A stretch of 64,000 bases of DNA. Origin: Dielma fastidiosa. GTDB taxonomy: Bacteria > Bacillota_I > Bacilli_A > Erysipelotrichales > Erysipelotrichaceae. Numbering within the stretch: the first letter of the stretch is position 1; each line of letters begins with the position of its first letter. The stretch spans positions 86,899 through 150,898 of the forward strand of contig NZ_HE578928.1 of assembly GCF_000313565.1 (NCBI RefSeq). Reading direction: 5' to 3'. The notes beneath the pieces were generated by a model. It was not told the origin of the DNA and searched no databases. It saw only the letters and a list, made by a program, of their open reading frames with translations. This document shows positions 1 through 8,512 of the stretch, piece after piece. Position numbers and translations under genes: made by a program.

Positions 1-10
1 GGATTTTTAT

Positions 11-26
11 GCCCTTTTGGGCTTTT
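11..26 (+). terminator. tet(M) leader attenuator hairpin
   Basis: GCCC (11-14), a TTTT loop and GGGC (19-22) followed by TTTT form a small terminator-like hairpin just before the tet(M) ribosome site. In Tn916, tet(M) is controlled by transcriptional attenuation in a leader of this kind. The rest of the leader is outside the window. Confidence 0.6.
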
Positions 27-43
27 GAATGGAGGAAAATCAC

Positions 44-1962
44 ATGAAAATTATTAATATTGGAGTTTTAGCTCATGTTGATGCGGGAAAAACTACCTTA
101 ACAGAAAGCTTATTATATAACAGTGGAGCGATTACAGAATTAGGAAGCGTGGACAGAGGTACAACGAAAACGGATAATACGCTTTTAGAACGTCAGAGAG
201 GAATTACAATTCAGACGGCGATAACCTCTTTTCAGTGGAAAAATACTAAGGTGAACATCATAGACACGCCAGGACATATGGATTTTTTAGCAGAAGTATA
301 TCGTTCATTATCAGTATTAGATGGGGCAATTCTACTGATTTCTGCAAAAGATGGCGTACAAGCACAAACTCGTATATTGTTTCATGCACTTAGGAAAATA
401 GGTATTCCCACAATCTTTTTTATCAATAAGATTGACCAAAATGGAATTGATTTATCAACGGTTTATCAGGATATTAAAGAGAAACTTTCTGCGGAAATTG
501 TAATCAAACAGAAGGTAGAACTGCATCCTAATATGCGTGTAATGAACTTTACCGAATCTGAACAATGGGATATGGTAATAGAAGGAAATGATTACCTTTT
601 GGAGAAATATACGTCTGGGAAATTATTGGAAGCATTAGAACTCGAACAAGAGGAAAGCATAAGATTTCATAATTGTTCCCTGTTCCCTGTTTATCACGGA
701 AGTGCAAAAAACAATATAGGGATTGATAACCTTATAGAAGTGATTACGAATAAATTTTATTCATCAACACATCGAGGTCAGTCTGAACTTTGCGGAAAAG
801 TTTTCAAAATTGAGTATTCGGAAAAAAGACAGCGTCTTGCATATATACGTCTTTATAGTGGCGTACTGCATTTGCGAGATTCGGTTAGAATATCGGAAAA
901 GGAAAAATAAAAATTACAGAAATGTATACTTCAATAAATGGTGAATTATGTAAAATTGATAAGGCTTATTCCGGGGAAATTGTTATTTTGCAGAATGAGT
1001 TTTTGAAGTTAAATAGTGTTCTTGGAGATACAAAGCTATTGCCACAGAGAGAGAGAATTGAAAATCCCCTCCCTCTGCTGCAAACGACTGTTGAACCGAG
1101 CAAACCTCAACAAAGGGAAATGTTACTTGATGCACTTTTAGAAATCTCCGACAGTGACCCGCTTCTGCGATATTATGTGGATTCTGCGACACATGAAATC
1201 ATACTTTCTTTCTTAGGGAAAGTACAAATGGAAGTGACTTGTGCTCTGCTGCAAGAAAAGTATCATGTGGAGATAGAAATAAAAGAGCCTACAGTCATTT
1301 ATATGGAAAGACCGTTAAAAAAAGCAGAGTATACCATTCACATCGAAGTTCCACCGAATCCTTTCTGGGCTTCCATTGGTCTATCTGTAGCACCGCTTCC
1401 ATTAGGGAGCGGAGTACAGTATGAGAGCTCGGTTTCTCTTGGATACTTAAATCAATCGTTTCAAAATGCAGTTATGGAGGGGATACGCTATGGCTGTGAA
1501 CAAGGATTGTATGGTTGGAATGTGACGGACTGTAAAATCTGTTTTAAGTATGGCTTATACTATAGCCCTGTTAGTACCCCAGCAGATTTTCGGATGCTTG
1601 CTCCTATTGTATTGGAACAAGTCTTAAAAAAAGCTGGAACAGAATTGTTAGAGCCATATCTTAGTTTTAAAATTTATGCGCCACAGGAATATCTTTCACG
1701 AGCATACAACGATGCTCCTAAATATTGTGCGAACATCGTAGACACTCAATTGAAAAATAATGAGGTCATTCTTAGTGGAGAAATCCCTGCTCGGTGTATT
1801 CAAGAATATCGTAGTGATTTAACTTTCTTTACAAATGGACGTAGTGTTTGTTTAACAGAGTTAAAAGGGTACCATGTTACTACCGGTGAACCTGTTTGCC
1901 AGCCCCGTCGTCCAAATAGTCGGATAGATAAAGTACGATATATGTTCAATAAAATAACTTAG
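44..1962 (+). pseudogene. tet(M): tet(M) ribosomal protection protein gene, frameshifted
   Basis: The translation matches TetM, an EF-G-like GTPase that removes tetracycline from the ribosome. GGAGGA (31-36) is placed for the ATG at 44; an upstream in-frame ATG at 29 lacks a ribosome site. The GTPase motifs [17 protein letters not shown] and NKID are intact. A stop at 908-910 cuts the protein at 288 residues, and the rest continues in the next frame from about 911 to 1962. From memory of the family, this segment reads [11 protein letters not shown] and needs six A bases where 903-907 has five. One A is therefore missing, which separates the G domain from the C-terminal domains that contact the ribosome. 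Apart from this the full 639-residue family length is present. It may be a true inactivating mutation or a homopolymer sequencing error. Confidence 0.93.
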
Positions 1963-2059
1963 TGTATTTTATGTTGTTATATAAATATGGTTTCTTGTTA
2001 AATAAGATGAAATATTCTTTAATAAAGATTTGAATTAAAGTGTAAAGGAGGAGATAGTT

Positions 2060-2248
2060 ATTATAAACTACAAGTGGATATTGTGTCCTGTATGTGGAAA
2101 TAAAACACGATTAAAGATAAGGGAAGATACTGAATTAAAAAAATTCCCCCTCTATTGTCCGAAATGCAGACAAGAAAATTTAATTGAAATAAAGCAGTTC
2201 AAAGTAACTGTGATTACAGAGCCAGACGCAAAGACGCAGAGCCGATAA
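2060..2248 (+). CDS. Cysteine-rich KTR protein (Tn916 orf6)
   Basis: This is a 62-residue protein with two CPVC/CPKC-type knuckles (WILCPVCGNK near residues 6-15 and YCPKCRQE near 32-39), so a small zinc ribbon is likely. It ends in DAKTQSR, the motif that gives the cysteine-rich KTR family its name. The start is chosen as ATT at 2060, giving MINYKW, because AAGGAGG at 2044-2050 is well spaced and no ATG, GTG or TTG fits upstream. It follows tet(M) and is probably read from the same transcript. Its function is unknown. Confidence 0.7.
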   Translation: MINYKWILCPVCGNKTRLKIREDTELKKFPLYCPKCRQENLIEIKQFKVTVITEPDAKTQSR

Positions 2249-2280
2249 AATGAGATTAATACAATCTCATTTTATCGGCT
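2240..2280. terminator. Long bidirectional hairpin between orf6 and orf9
   Basis: A perfect 18-bp stem (2240-2257 with 2263-2280) with a 5-base loop sits at the end of orf6 and before the end of the convergent orf9. It can stop transcripts from both sides, although the T-run after it is short. Confidence 0.75.
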
Positions 2281-2307
2281 CTTTCCGTTATGTATGGATT
2301 CTTTTAA

Positions 2308-2661
2308 TTAGTCTTCGATGTTTCTTGCTTCGTTGATACCGCTGGCTAAAGATTCCATTAAGGATAGTTCTTTGTCTGTAAAGCTATCCATGTATTTCTC
2401 TATCTGTAATCGTCGGGTGCTTTTTACCAAGTTATTAGCAGGTAAGAAAAATTCATCAACGGAAACATGAAGTAACGATACAAGGTCATAAAGAACTTGT
2501 ATGCTGGGGTGTTGCCCCTTATTTTCAATATTAGTTAAGTAACGTGGGTCAATTTCAATCAATGCTCCCACTTGTTCACGAGTTAAACCTCGTTTCAATC
2601 GAGCTTCTTTAATGGCTAAACCAAAGGCTCTAAAATCATATTTATCTTCTTTTTTACGCAT
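2308..2661 (-). CDS. Xre-type HTH regulator (Tn916 orf9)
   Basis: This 117-residue protein has an HTH_3 domain at about residues 10-65: [14 protein letters not shown] is the first helix pair and the recognition helix follows at [12 protein letters not shown]. It matches Tn916 orf9, which is thought to repress expression of the downstream regulatory module until tetracycline-driven transcripts from tet(M) run through. AGAGGTGG precedes the ATG. It is transcribed against its neighbours, as in the reference element. The C-terminal half probably mediates dimerisation. Confidence 0.9.
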   Translation of the reverse strand: MRKKEDKYDFRAFGLAIKEARLKRGLTREQVGALIEIDPRYLTNIENKGQHPSIQVLYDLVSLLHVSVDEFFLPANNLVKSTRRLQIEKYMDSFTDKELSLMESLASGINEARNIED

Positions 2662-2864
2662 AGTAGACCACCTCTATACATTTTACTGTTCCTATTGAAT
2701 TAGAAACAGGTATAGAAAAACATGTTATATAGTTTATAGGTTCATATTTAATAAAAAGCACTACTAAACGCCAATAAAAAAACCGTTATATGGTAGTGCT
2801 ATTTATGCTGTTAAAATATTGTATCTTACTTCCAAATGGCGGTTTGTTGGAGGTCAAAGTCGCC

Positions 2865-2936
2865 ATGAAGTATATCACATACAATCAAGTTCCCCACATT
2901 GAGTATTTATCAAAAAAAGTCGTCTATCTGCAATAG
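2865..2936 (+). CDS. Possible 23-residue peptide upstream of orf7
   Basis: An ATG at 2865 with GGAGG at 2849-2853 opens a 23-codon reading frame ending at TAG 2934-2936. It lies in the otherwise non-coding 500-base stretch between orf9 and orf7. It could be the small orf10 described for Tn916, but I cannot confirm that identity. The frame is too short for coding statistics, and it may act only as a leader peptide or be chance. Confidence 0.35.
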   Translation: MKYITYNQVPHIEYLSKKVVYLQ

Positions 2937-2985
2937 ATAAGTACGTCCACCAATGTGGTTTTATAAATCATATAGATAGAAAAAT

Positions 2986-3030
2986 AAAAGCATGTAAACA
3001 GAGAAATCAATCTGTTTGTGTGCTTTTTTG
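2986..3030 (+). terminator. Terminator upstream of orf7
   Basis: AAAAGCA...AAACAG (2986-3001) pairs with CTGTTT...TGCTTTT (3012-3027), with a 3-base internal mismatch, and is followed by a T-run. It would stop transcripts before orf7-orf8 and so could gate that module. Confidence 0.65.
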
Positions 3031-3164
3031 GTTATTCAGAACTTTTTTACAAAGTTTATTCATCAGTAATGCAACAAATCCCCCTTTCACATTGGGACTA
3101 AGAGTGAAAGGAGATAAAAGAGCAAGGCTCACTTCCTTTCCTAGACAGAAAGGGGGTGAGAAAC

Positions 3165-3587
3165 ATGAAACCATCTTTTTTTCAGACCACAATAGAAAAT
3201 CAGTTTGACTATATCTGTAAACGTGCTATGGAAGACGAGCGAAAGAATTATCTGCTTTATCTTTCAAGGATCGCAAAGCGTGAAGTGTCCTTTTCTGATG
3301 TTGGCGATTATCTTGTTAGCCAGTTTGCGACAACAGATAACTATTCAACTGACTTTCAGATTTTTACACTCAATGGAATATCAGTTGGTGTTGAAAATGA
3401 TTTATTGAGTGAAGCATTACGTGAGTTGCCAGACAAGAAACGTGAAATTCTACTGCTGTTTTACTTTATGGACATGAGCGATTCAGAAATTGCAGACCTG
3501 TTGAAATTGAACCGTTCTACTGTCTATCGGCATAGAACCAGTGGACTAGCCTTAATCAAAAAGTTTATGGAGGAATTTGAAGAATGA
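3165..3587 (+). CDS. Sigma-70-like regulator (Tn916 orf7)
   Basis: This is a 140-residue protein with a sigma region 4-like helix-turn-helix at about residues 95-135 (LPDKKREILLLFYFMDMSDSE, then LNRSTVYRHR). The start at 3165 is chosen over an in-frame GTG at 3156 because AGGGGGTG lies at the right distance from 3165. In Tn916 the orf7 and orf8 products activate readthrough into xis, int and the transfer genes. The stop codon overlaps the start of orf8, which suggests translational coupling. Confidence 0.9.
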   Translation: MKPSFFQTTIENQFDYICKRAMEDERKNYLLYLSRIAKREVSFSDVGDYLVSQFATTDNYSTDFQIFTLNGISVGVENDLLSEALRELPDKKREILLLFYFMDMSDSEIADLLKLNRSTVYRHRTSGLALIKKFMEEFEE

Positions 3588-3814
3588 AAACACAATATCC
3601 TATGATTCCCTTTCCTCTCATTGTAAAGGCAACAGATGGCGATACAGAAGCGATTAACCAGATTCTACATCATTACAGAGGGTACATAACGAAACGTTCC
3701 CTACGACTTATGAAAGATGAATATGGCAATCAAAGTATGGTCGTTGATGAAGTCTTACGTGGAAGAATGGAAACCAGACTGATTACAAAGATTCTGTCAT
3801 TTGAAATTAAGTAA
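3584..3814 (+). CDS. Helix-turn-helix protein (Tn916 orf8)
   Basis: This 76-residue protein overlaps the end of orf7 by four bases (ATGA). The sequence PLIVKATDGDTEAINQILHH is typical of the Tn916 orf8/HTH_16 family, whose members resemble sigma-factor region 2. It is thought to work with the orf7 product in switching on excision and transfer. The length is the usual one for the family, and no defect was seen. Confidence 0.9.
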   Translation: MKTQYPMIPFPLIVKATDGDTEAINQILHHYRGYITKRSLRLMKDEYGNQSMVVDEVLRGRMETRLITKILSFEIK

Positions 3815-4262
3815 TAACCTCTCTCTTTTCGTGGAAGCGTGCCATACTATTCCACGCTTCCCGAACAGGGAGGTTTGTTATTCCATCAAAGCATATTGAG
3901 CTTTCAATGTGTTTTGATAGGCTAACGAGCCATTGTTCTTTGAAAACTGAATAAAAGTAATTGAATACGTTTCGATAAGAAAAGAGCCAACGGAGCTAAC
4001 CGCCATGACCTATCTTCTAAAGATAGCGAGCGTTTCAGTTAGTGTTCCGAAAAACAATCTTTAGCAGGATTGCCAGCGACGACTTTCTTATCGTGATAAT
4101 GATACTCCCATACAGTCAATAGTCCGAGCGTTAAAAGCGTCGCAGGCAATGAGTATGGCTACATGAGAACCATGCAGGGGTGGAACTCCCGTGAGCTTTG
4201 CTAGAGCTGTTCGATTGCTTGTAAAACAACTTTTATGAAATCCAATAAGTGATTTGGAAAGG
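3815..4262 (+). ncRNA. Structured non-coding block before xis
   Basis: These 450 bases have no convincing gene but many pairing segments. GGAAGCGTG (3833-3841) pairs with CACGCTTCC, inside AATAACCTC with GAGGTT-TTATT. CGATAAGAAA (3973-3982) pairs with TTTCTTATCG (4084-4093), enclosing a CTATCTT-AGATAG hairpin and a CAATC-GATTG hairpin. ATACTC pairs with GAGTAT, and GCAAT with ATTGC near 4145 and 4213. The amount of nested pairing suggests a folded RNA between orf8 and xis. No function is known to me, and it was not matched to an RNA family. Confidence 0.4.
3934..3948 (+). promoter_or_regulatory. boxA-like antitermination motif
   Basis: TGTTCTTTGAAAACT closely resembles the boxA found in rRNA leaders of Gram-positive bacteria, where NusB/S10 bind to prevent early termination. 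Here it lies in the non-coding block upstream of xis and int. The motif is seen directly; an antitermination role is an inference. Confidence 0.5.
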
Positions 4263-4270
4263 AGGATTTT

Positions 4271-4474
4271 ATGAAGCAGACTGACATTCCGATTTGGGAG
4301 CGTTATACCCTAACTATTGAAGAAGCGTCAAAATATTTTCGTATTGGCGAAAACAAGCTGCGTCGTTTGGCAGAAGAAAATAAAAATGCAAACTGGCTGA
4401 TTATGAATGGCAATCGTATTCAGGTTAAACGAAAACAATTTGAAAAAATTATAGATACATTGAACGCAATCTAG
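4271..4474 (+). CDS. xis: Excisionase of Tn916 family
   Basis: This 67-residue protein matches Tn916 Xis (orf5). The wing-helix segment is [20 protein letters not shown], and a basic C-terminus ([10 protein letters not shown]) follows. Xis binds the element ends and directs Int toward excision. AAAGGAGGATTTT precedes the ATG. It lies 81 bases upstream of int. Confidence 0.95.
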   Translation: MKQTDIPIWERYTLTIEEASKYFRIGENKLRRLAEENKNANWLIMNGNRIQVKRKQFEKIIDTLNAI

Positions 4475-4525
4475 CGTAGCCAAAGGGTCTTGTATATGAT
4501 AAAATAGTATTAAGTCGTATCAGGG

Positions 4526-4547
4526 CTCTTTCCATAATGGAAAGGAG
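4526..4547 (+). promoter_or_regulatory. Hairpin covering the int ribosome site
   Basis: CTTTCC (4528-4533) can pair with GGAAAG (4539-4544), burying part of the AAAGGAG (4541-4547) ribosome site of int, eight bases before its ATG. An upstream AT-rich stretch near 4490-4505 could hold an int promoter. Confidence 0.4.
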
Positions 4548-4555
4548 CAAATGCC

Positions 4556-5773
4556 ATGTCAGAAAAAAGACGTGACAATAAAGGTCGAATTTTAAAGACT
4601 GGAGAGAGCCAACGAAAAGACGGAAGATACTTATACAAATATACAGATTCATTTGGAGAACCGCAATTTGTTTACTCGTGGAAACTTGTGGCTACAGACA
4701 GAGTACCAGCAGGAAAGCGTGATTGTATCTCACTTAGGGAGAAAATCGCAGAGTTACAGAAAGACATTCATGATGGTATTGATGTTGTAGGAAAGAAAAT
4801 GACACTCTGCCAGCTTTACGCAAAACAGAACGCTCAAAGACCAAAGGTTAGAAAAAATACTGAAACTGGACGCAAATATCTTATGGATATTTTGAAGAAA
4901 GACAAGTTAGGTGCAAGAAGTATTGATAGTATTAAACCATCAGACGCTAAAGAATGGGCGATTAGAATGAGTGAAAATGGTTATGCCTATCAAACCATCA
5001 ATAACTATAAACGTTCTTTAAAGGCTTCATTCTACATTGCGATACAAGATGATTGTGTTCGGAAGAATCCATTTGACTTTCAACTGAATGCAGTTCTTGA
5101 TGATGATACTGTCCCTAAGACCGTACTAACAGGAGAACAGGAAGAAAAACTGTTAGCCTTTGCGAAAGCTGATAAAACCTACAGCAAAAATTATGATGAA
5201 ATTCTGATACTCTTAAAAACAGGTCTTCGTATTTCAGAGTTTGGTGGTTTGACACTTCCAGATTTAGATTTTGAGAATCGTCTTGTCAATATAGACCATC
5301 AGCTATTGAGAGATACTGAAATTGGGTACTACATTGAAACACCAAAGACCAAAAGTGGTGAACGTCAAGTTCCTATGGTTGAAGAAGCCTATCAAGCATT
5401 TAAGCGAGTGTTAGCGAATCGAAAGAATGATAAGCGTGTTGAGATTGATGGATATAGTGATTTCCTCTTTCTTAATAGAAAGAACTATCCAAAAGTGGCG
5501 AGTGACTATAATGGTATGATGAAAGGTCTTGTTAAGAAATACAACAAGTATAATGATGATAAGTTACCACACATCACTCCACATAGTTTGCGACATACAT
5601 TCTGTACCAACTATGCAAATGCAGGAATGAACCCAAAAGCATTACAATACATTATGGGGCATGCAAATATAGCCATGACGCTGAACTATTACGCACACGC
5701 AACATTTGATTCCGCAATGTCAGAGATGAAACGCTTGAATAAAGAGAAGCAACAGGAGCGTCTTGTTGCTTAG
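4556..5773 (+). CDS. int: Tyrosine recombinase, Tn916 integrase
   Basis: This 405-residue protein has the exact family length. It carries an N-terminal arm-binding domain (residues 1-75), a SAM-like core-binding domain (about 80-180) and a tyrosine recombinase catalytic domain. Catalytic motifs are seen at TGLRISEF (Arg near 225), PHSLRHTF (His and Arg near 344-347), MGHANI (His near 370) and LNYYAHAT (Tyr near 379). It cuts and joins the element ends during excision and integration. The gene appears intact, so this end may still be mobile if the rest of the element is complete. Confidence 0.97.
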   Translation: MSEKRRDNKGRILKTGESQRKDGRYLYKYTDSFGEPQFVYSWKLVATDRVPAGKRDCISLREKIAELQKDIHDGIDVVGKKMTLCQLYAKQNAQRPKVRKNTETGRKYLMDILKKDKLGARSIDSIKPSDAKEWAIRMSENGYAYQTINNYKRSLKASFYIAIQDDCVRKNPFDFQLNAVLDDDTVPKTVLTGEQEEKLLAFAKADKTYSKNYDEILILLKTGLRISEFGGLTLPDLDFENRLVNIDHQLLRDTEIGYYIETPKTKSGERQVPMVEEAYQAFKRVLANRKNDKRVEIDGYSDFLFLNRKNYPKVASDYNGMMKGLVKKYNKYNDDKLPHITPHSLRHTFCTNYANAGMNPKALQYIMGHANIAMTLNYYAHATFDSAMSEMKRLNKEKQQERLVA

Positions 5774-6045
5774 TAGTACAAATGAATTTACTACTTATTT
5801 ACCACTTCTGACAGCTAAGACATGAGGAAATATGCAAAGAAACGTGAAGTATCTTCCTACAGTAAAAATACTCGAAAGCACATAGAATAAGGCTTTACGA
5901 GCATTTAAGAAAATATAAAAAGATAATTAGAAATTTATACTTTGTTTATATTAAAAATTACGAGAATTGGAAACAAGACAATCAGGAAATCAAATAAATA
6001 CGACAATTTATCTTTGATAAAGGATGCTAGTACATAAAATACGGT
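5774..6045. other. Right end of the element and chromosomal junction
   Basis: There is no gene here. AGTAGTA (5772-5778) and TACTACT (5789-5795) form a short inverted repeat right after int. The AT-rich tail up to about 5960 looks like the right terminus of a Tn916-type element, and the remainder to 6045 should be chromosomal flank. The precise att site could not be fixed. Confidence 0.6.
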
Positions 6046-7269
6046 TTATTTATGACTGCCTGCATCTTTTACTTCAAGTTGATTCAAGTCATCATTTAAG
6101 CACATCAACAAAAAGGCAAGTATAAATATAACTGCTAAATAAATGAAACCCAGCCAATGATTCACCTGCATAATAACTGTCCCCATGAACATGCCAATGC
6201 TTGGTGACAATAAAATAATGGTATCTATACCGCCTAATACCCTGCTCCTTATTTCTTTATCAATACTTGATATTGTATAACTGAATAAGGGCTGGGTGAT
6301 CGCATCAAAAAATCCATAGCTTAAAAATAAGAACACAAGTAAAAAGGTGTTCACTGGCAAGATCATGAAAATCATACACATTGCACAGCCAATCATACTG
6401 ATTTTAAATAAGCGGCTGACCTTATTGCCGCACTTAGCTACAAGCAGTAAGCCAAGCAAACTGCCTAAGGTTATGGCTGATTTTATAATTCCAAAAGTCA
6501 TTGAATTATTATTCTCTGCGGAAAATACTAAAGGTAGAATATTAGGTATAAAGCCATAGGCAAGATTTAAGATAAACATAATCAGTGTGAAATATCTGAA
6601 ATACTTCTTCTTATAGATATAATTCATTGCAGTTTTCACATCCGCAATGACAGATTGGAATATGTGTTTACGATGCATTGTGATATTACGTTTCTGATAA
6701 ACATAATGTATTTGCATAACGAATAATGATGAGCAAATAAAAGTTAAAACATCAAGTAAGAAAATAGCAGAATAAGGGATTAAAGCAATCAGCAAGCCGA
6801 TGATGGCTGAGCCGATAACATCGATGATTTTATTAGCAATACCAATCATTGATTGAAATCGTATAAATGTTAATTTATCAGAAAATTCGGCACCCATAGC
6901 TAAACTGCTTCTATAAAAGATTTCATTGTTGACATTATTAGCCAAAATTAACAGCAGGCAAACATTAACATTACTTATATAGTAATTAAAGCCAAAGGCA
7001 AATGATAATATAATGATGATGGAGGATAGGTTAGCGAATAAAATCAATTTTTTCTTATCAAAACGGTCGGCAATAATACCTGAGAACATTGCTAAAACAG
7101 CTCTGAATAATATCGATCCGCTTAAAAGGTAAACGGCATCCATGATGTTATTATACCTAATCGTTATTTCCCAAATAATAAATAAATCAAAGAAAACATC
7201 TCCAAATTTATTGATGATTGATGATAATAAAAGCAGTATTAGATTTCTGTTCCTGTTTAAATAATTCAT
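6046..7269 (-). CDS. MFS transporter
   Basis: This 407-residue membrane protein has about 12 hydrophobic segments in two halves joined by a basic loop near residue 200. The loop after TM2-TM3 has IADRFDKKKLI, the conserved MFS signature between helices 2 and 3. The overall layout is like the MFS_3 or EntS/macrolide-efflux-like branch, so export of a small molecule is plausible, but the substrate is not predictable. A modest AAGGGGATT site precedes the ATG. It is the first chromosomal gene next to the transposon end and is transcribed toward it. Confidence 0.8.
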   Translation of the reverse strand: MNYLNRNRNLILLLLSSIINKFGDVFFDLFIIWEITIRYNNIMDAVYLLSGSILFRAVLAMFSGIIADRFDKKKLILFANLSSIIIILSFAFGFNYYISNVNVCLLLILANNVNNEIFYRSSLAMGAEFSDKLTFIRFQSMIGIANKIIDVIGSAIIGLLIALIPYSAIFLLDVLTFICSSLFVMQIHYVYQKRNITMHRKHIFQSVIADVKTAMNYIYKKKYFRYFTLIMFILNLAYGFIPNILPLVFSAENNNSMTFGIIKSAITLGSLLGLLLVAKCGNKVSRLFKISMIGCAMCMIFMILPVNTFLLVFLFLSYGFFDAITQPLFSYTISSIDKEIRSRVLGGIDTIILLSPSIGMFMGTVIMQVNHWLGFIYLAVIFILAFLLMCLNDDLNQLEVKDAGSHK

Positions 7270-7316
7270 AATTTAAATCCCCTTAATCATCAACTAATTG
7301 CCCAAACCGCAAGAAA

Positions 7317-7334
7317 AAAGCGGTTGCCCGCTTT
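7317..7334 (-). terminator. Terminator after the cold-shock gene
   Basis: AAAGCGG and CCGCTTT form a tight hairpin. On the minus strand it is followed by a T-rich tract, just downstream of the cold-shock gene that ends at 7346. Confidence 0.75.
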
Positions 7335-7345
7335 CCTTTGTTTTT

Positions 7346-7543
7346 TTATAGTTTAACGATATTATGTGCTTGAAGACCACGATCAGTTTCAACGATTTCG
7401 AATTCAACTGGTGTGTCATTTTCGATAGTTTTGAAACCTTCCATCATTAATTGAGAATAGTGGAAGAATACATCCTTACCATCTTCTAATGTAATGAATC
7501 CGTAACCCTTCTCTTGGTTAAACATTTTTACTTTTCCTTGCAT
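7346..7543 (-). CDS. Cold-shock protein
   Basis: This 65-residue single CSD protein has RNP1-like KGYGFI (residues 12-17) and RNP2-like VFFHY (25-29). Such proteins bind single-stranded RNA and DNA as chaperones. The second motif position after KVK is Met-Phe instead of the usual Trp-Phe (compare MQGKVKWF in its neighbour), so one surface aromatic is changed. It has its own ribosome site (AGGAA) and a terminator after it. Confidence 0.93.
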   Translation of the reverse strand: MQGKVKMFNQEKGYGFITLEDGKDVFFHYSQLMMEGFKTIENDTPVEFEIVETDRGLQAHNIVKL

Positions 7544-7626
7544 TTCTTTTATTCCTATACCTTTCTATGATGTTGCTATCCAACTACATATTAATATTAT
7601 AGCTTAAATCCGTCAAATTGCAACCT

Positions 7627-7824
7627 TTATTTTCTGCGTACATCGCGTGCCTGAAGCCCTTTATCTGCGCTTGCAGCTTCGAATTCCACAGCGTTGCCTT
7701 CCTCTAAAGTTTTGAAGCCTTCCTGACGAATTTGTGAATAGTGAACAAAGTATTCTTTCTCATCCTCACCGACAATAAATCCGAATCCTTTTTCTTGATT
7801 AAACCACTTTACTTTACCTTGCAT
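7627..7824 (-). CDS. Cold-shock protein
   Basis: This second CspA-family protein has 65 residues when started at the ATG at 7824, starting MQGKVKWF. That start is preferred to an upstream ATG at 7842, because GGAAAGGAG lies between them and serves as its ribosome site. The RNA-binding motifs KGFGFI and YFVHY are present. It lies 83 bases upstream of the other csp gene in the same direction, and the two are probably paralogues from a tandem duplication. Confidence 0.93.
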   Translation of the reverse strand: MQGKVKWFNQEKGFGFIVGEDEKEYFVHYSQIRQEGFKTLEEGNAVEFEAASADKGLQARDVRRK

Positions 7825-7879
7825 ACTGTACTCCTTTCCCATGCACCCTTAGTATAGAAGACGCTCTGACTTGATACAA

Positions 7880-8512
7880 CTAATTTTCATCGCAGGTTTC
7901 GACAAAATGACGATGAACGCAAATCACTTCGGCCGTGATTTGATCGTTATATTCACGCAATAAATCATATGCCGCCAGCAATGTTGAACCGCTTGTACAG
8001 ACATCATCAAATAGGACAAGTTTTTTGGTAGGAATTTCAGCTGCTGATTTAAGCTTCATAACATCTTTGATCTGACCTCTTGATTTTCCGCGATGTAGAC
8101 TTTGTTTGTAATCTTCACTTTTTACCAGACAATCACAGCACTCAATATCCATTCCCTTCAGCATCTCGTGCAGATGGCTGAACCCACGCTCACTTATTTT
8201 CTGCTGCGCGCTGGGCATAGGAATCAGCACCTTATGTCGGCATCTGTCGAACAATTCTTCACGCACTGCTGCCAAAAAAACTTCTGCAAGAGCAATATCA
8301 CGCCCCTCTTTATATTGAAAAAGCAGATTCTCAACGTAATCATTGTAATAATAAAATGCGTGAATATTCAGTGCATGAAGCTGATAATTTTCATTGCATT
8401 CCTCAAAATTTGCCCGGCATTTACCACAGATACCATCCCCTCCCTTCAGCCAGCGCATAAAAGGCTGATGCTCATCCACAGATTTAAAACAGATTGGACA
8501 CCAATGTTTCAT
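7880..8512 (-). CDS. comFC: ComF family protein, ComFC-like phosphoribosyltransferase
   Basis: This 210-residue protein has an N-terminal zinc-finger-like CPIC...CGKC pair (residues 5-33) and a phosphoribosyltransferase-like domain whose PRPP loop reads LVLFDDVCTSGSTL near residues 165-178. In naturally transformable bacteria ComFC works with ComFA in DNA uptake. The gene overlaps the end of comFA by 29 bases, so the two are co-transcribed and likely co-translated. Confidence 0.92.
   Translation of the reverse strand: MKHWCPICFKSVDEHQPFMRWLKGGDGICGKCRANFEECNENYQLHALNIHAFYYYNDYVENLLFQYKEGRDIALAEVFLAAVREELFDRCRHKVLIPMPSAQQKISERGFSHLHEMLKGMDIECCDCLVKSEDYKQSLHRGKSRGQIKDVMKLKSAAEIPTKKLVLFDDVCTSGSTLLAAYDLLREYNDQITAEVICVHRHFVETCDEN

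Larger units (their letters stand above)
1..5960 (+). mobile_element. Tn916-family conjugative transposon, right-hand part
   Basis: The gene order tet(M), orf6, orf9 (reversed), orf7, orf8, xis, int is the established accessory, regulation and recombination end of Tn916-type elements, and each protein is recognisable. The transfer genes lie before position 1, so only this end is seen. The right boundary is an estimate: the AT-rich stretch near 5940-5965 resembles the terminal sequence that I recall for Tn916, and normal chromosomal genes start at 6046. The exact end and the coupling sequence cannot be fixed without the left junction. Confidence 0.9.

Noticed and set aside
983-1192. Minus-strand frame opposite tet(M)
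   Set aside because: It lies within the well-matched tet(M) coding region and is a shadow.
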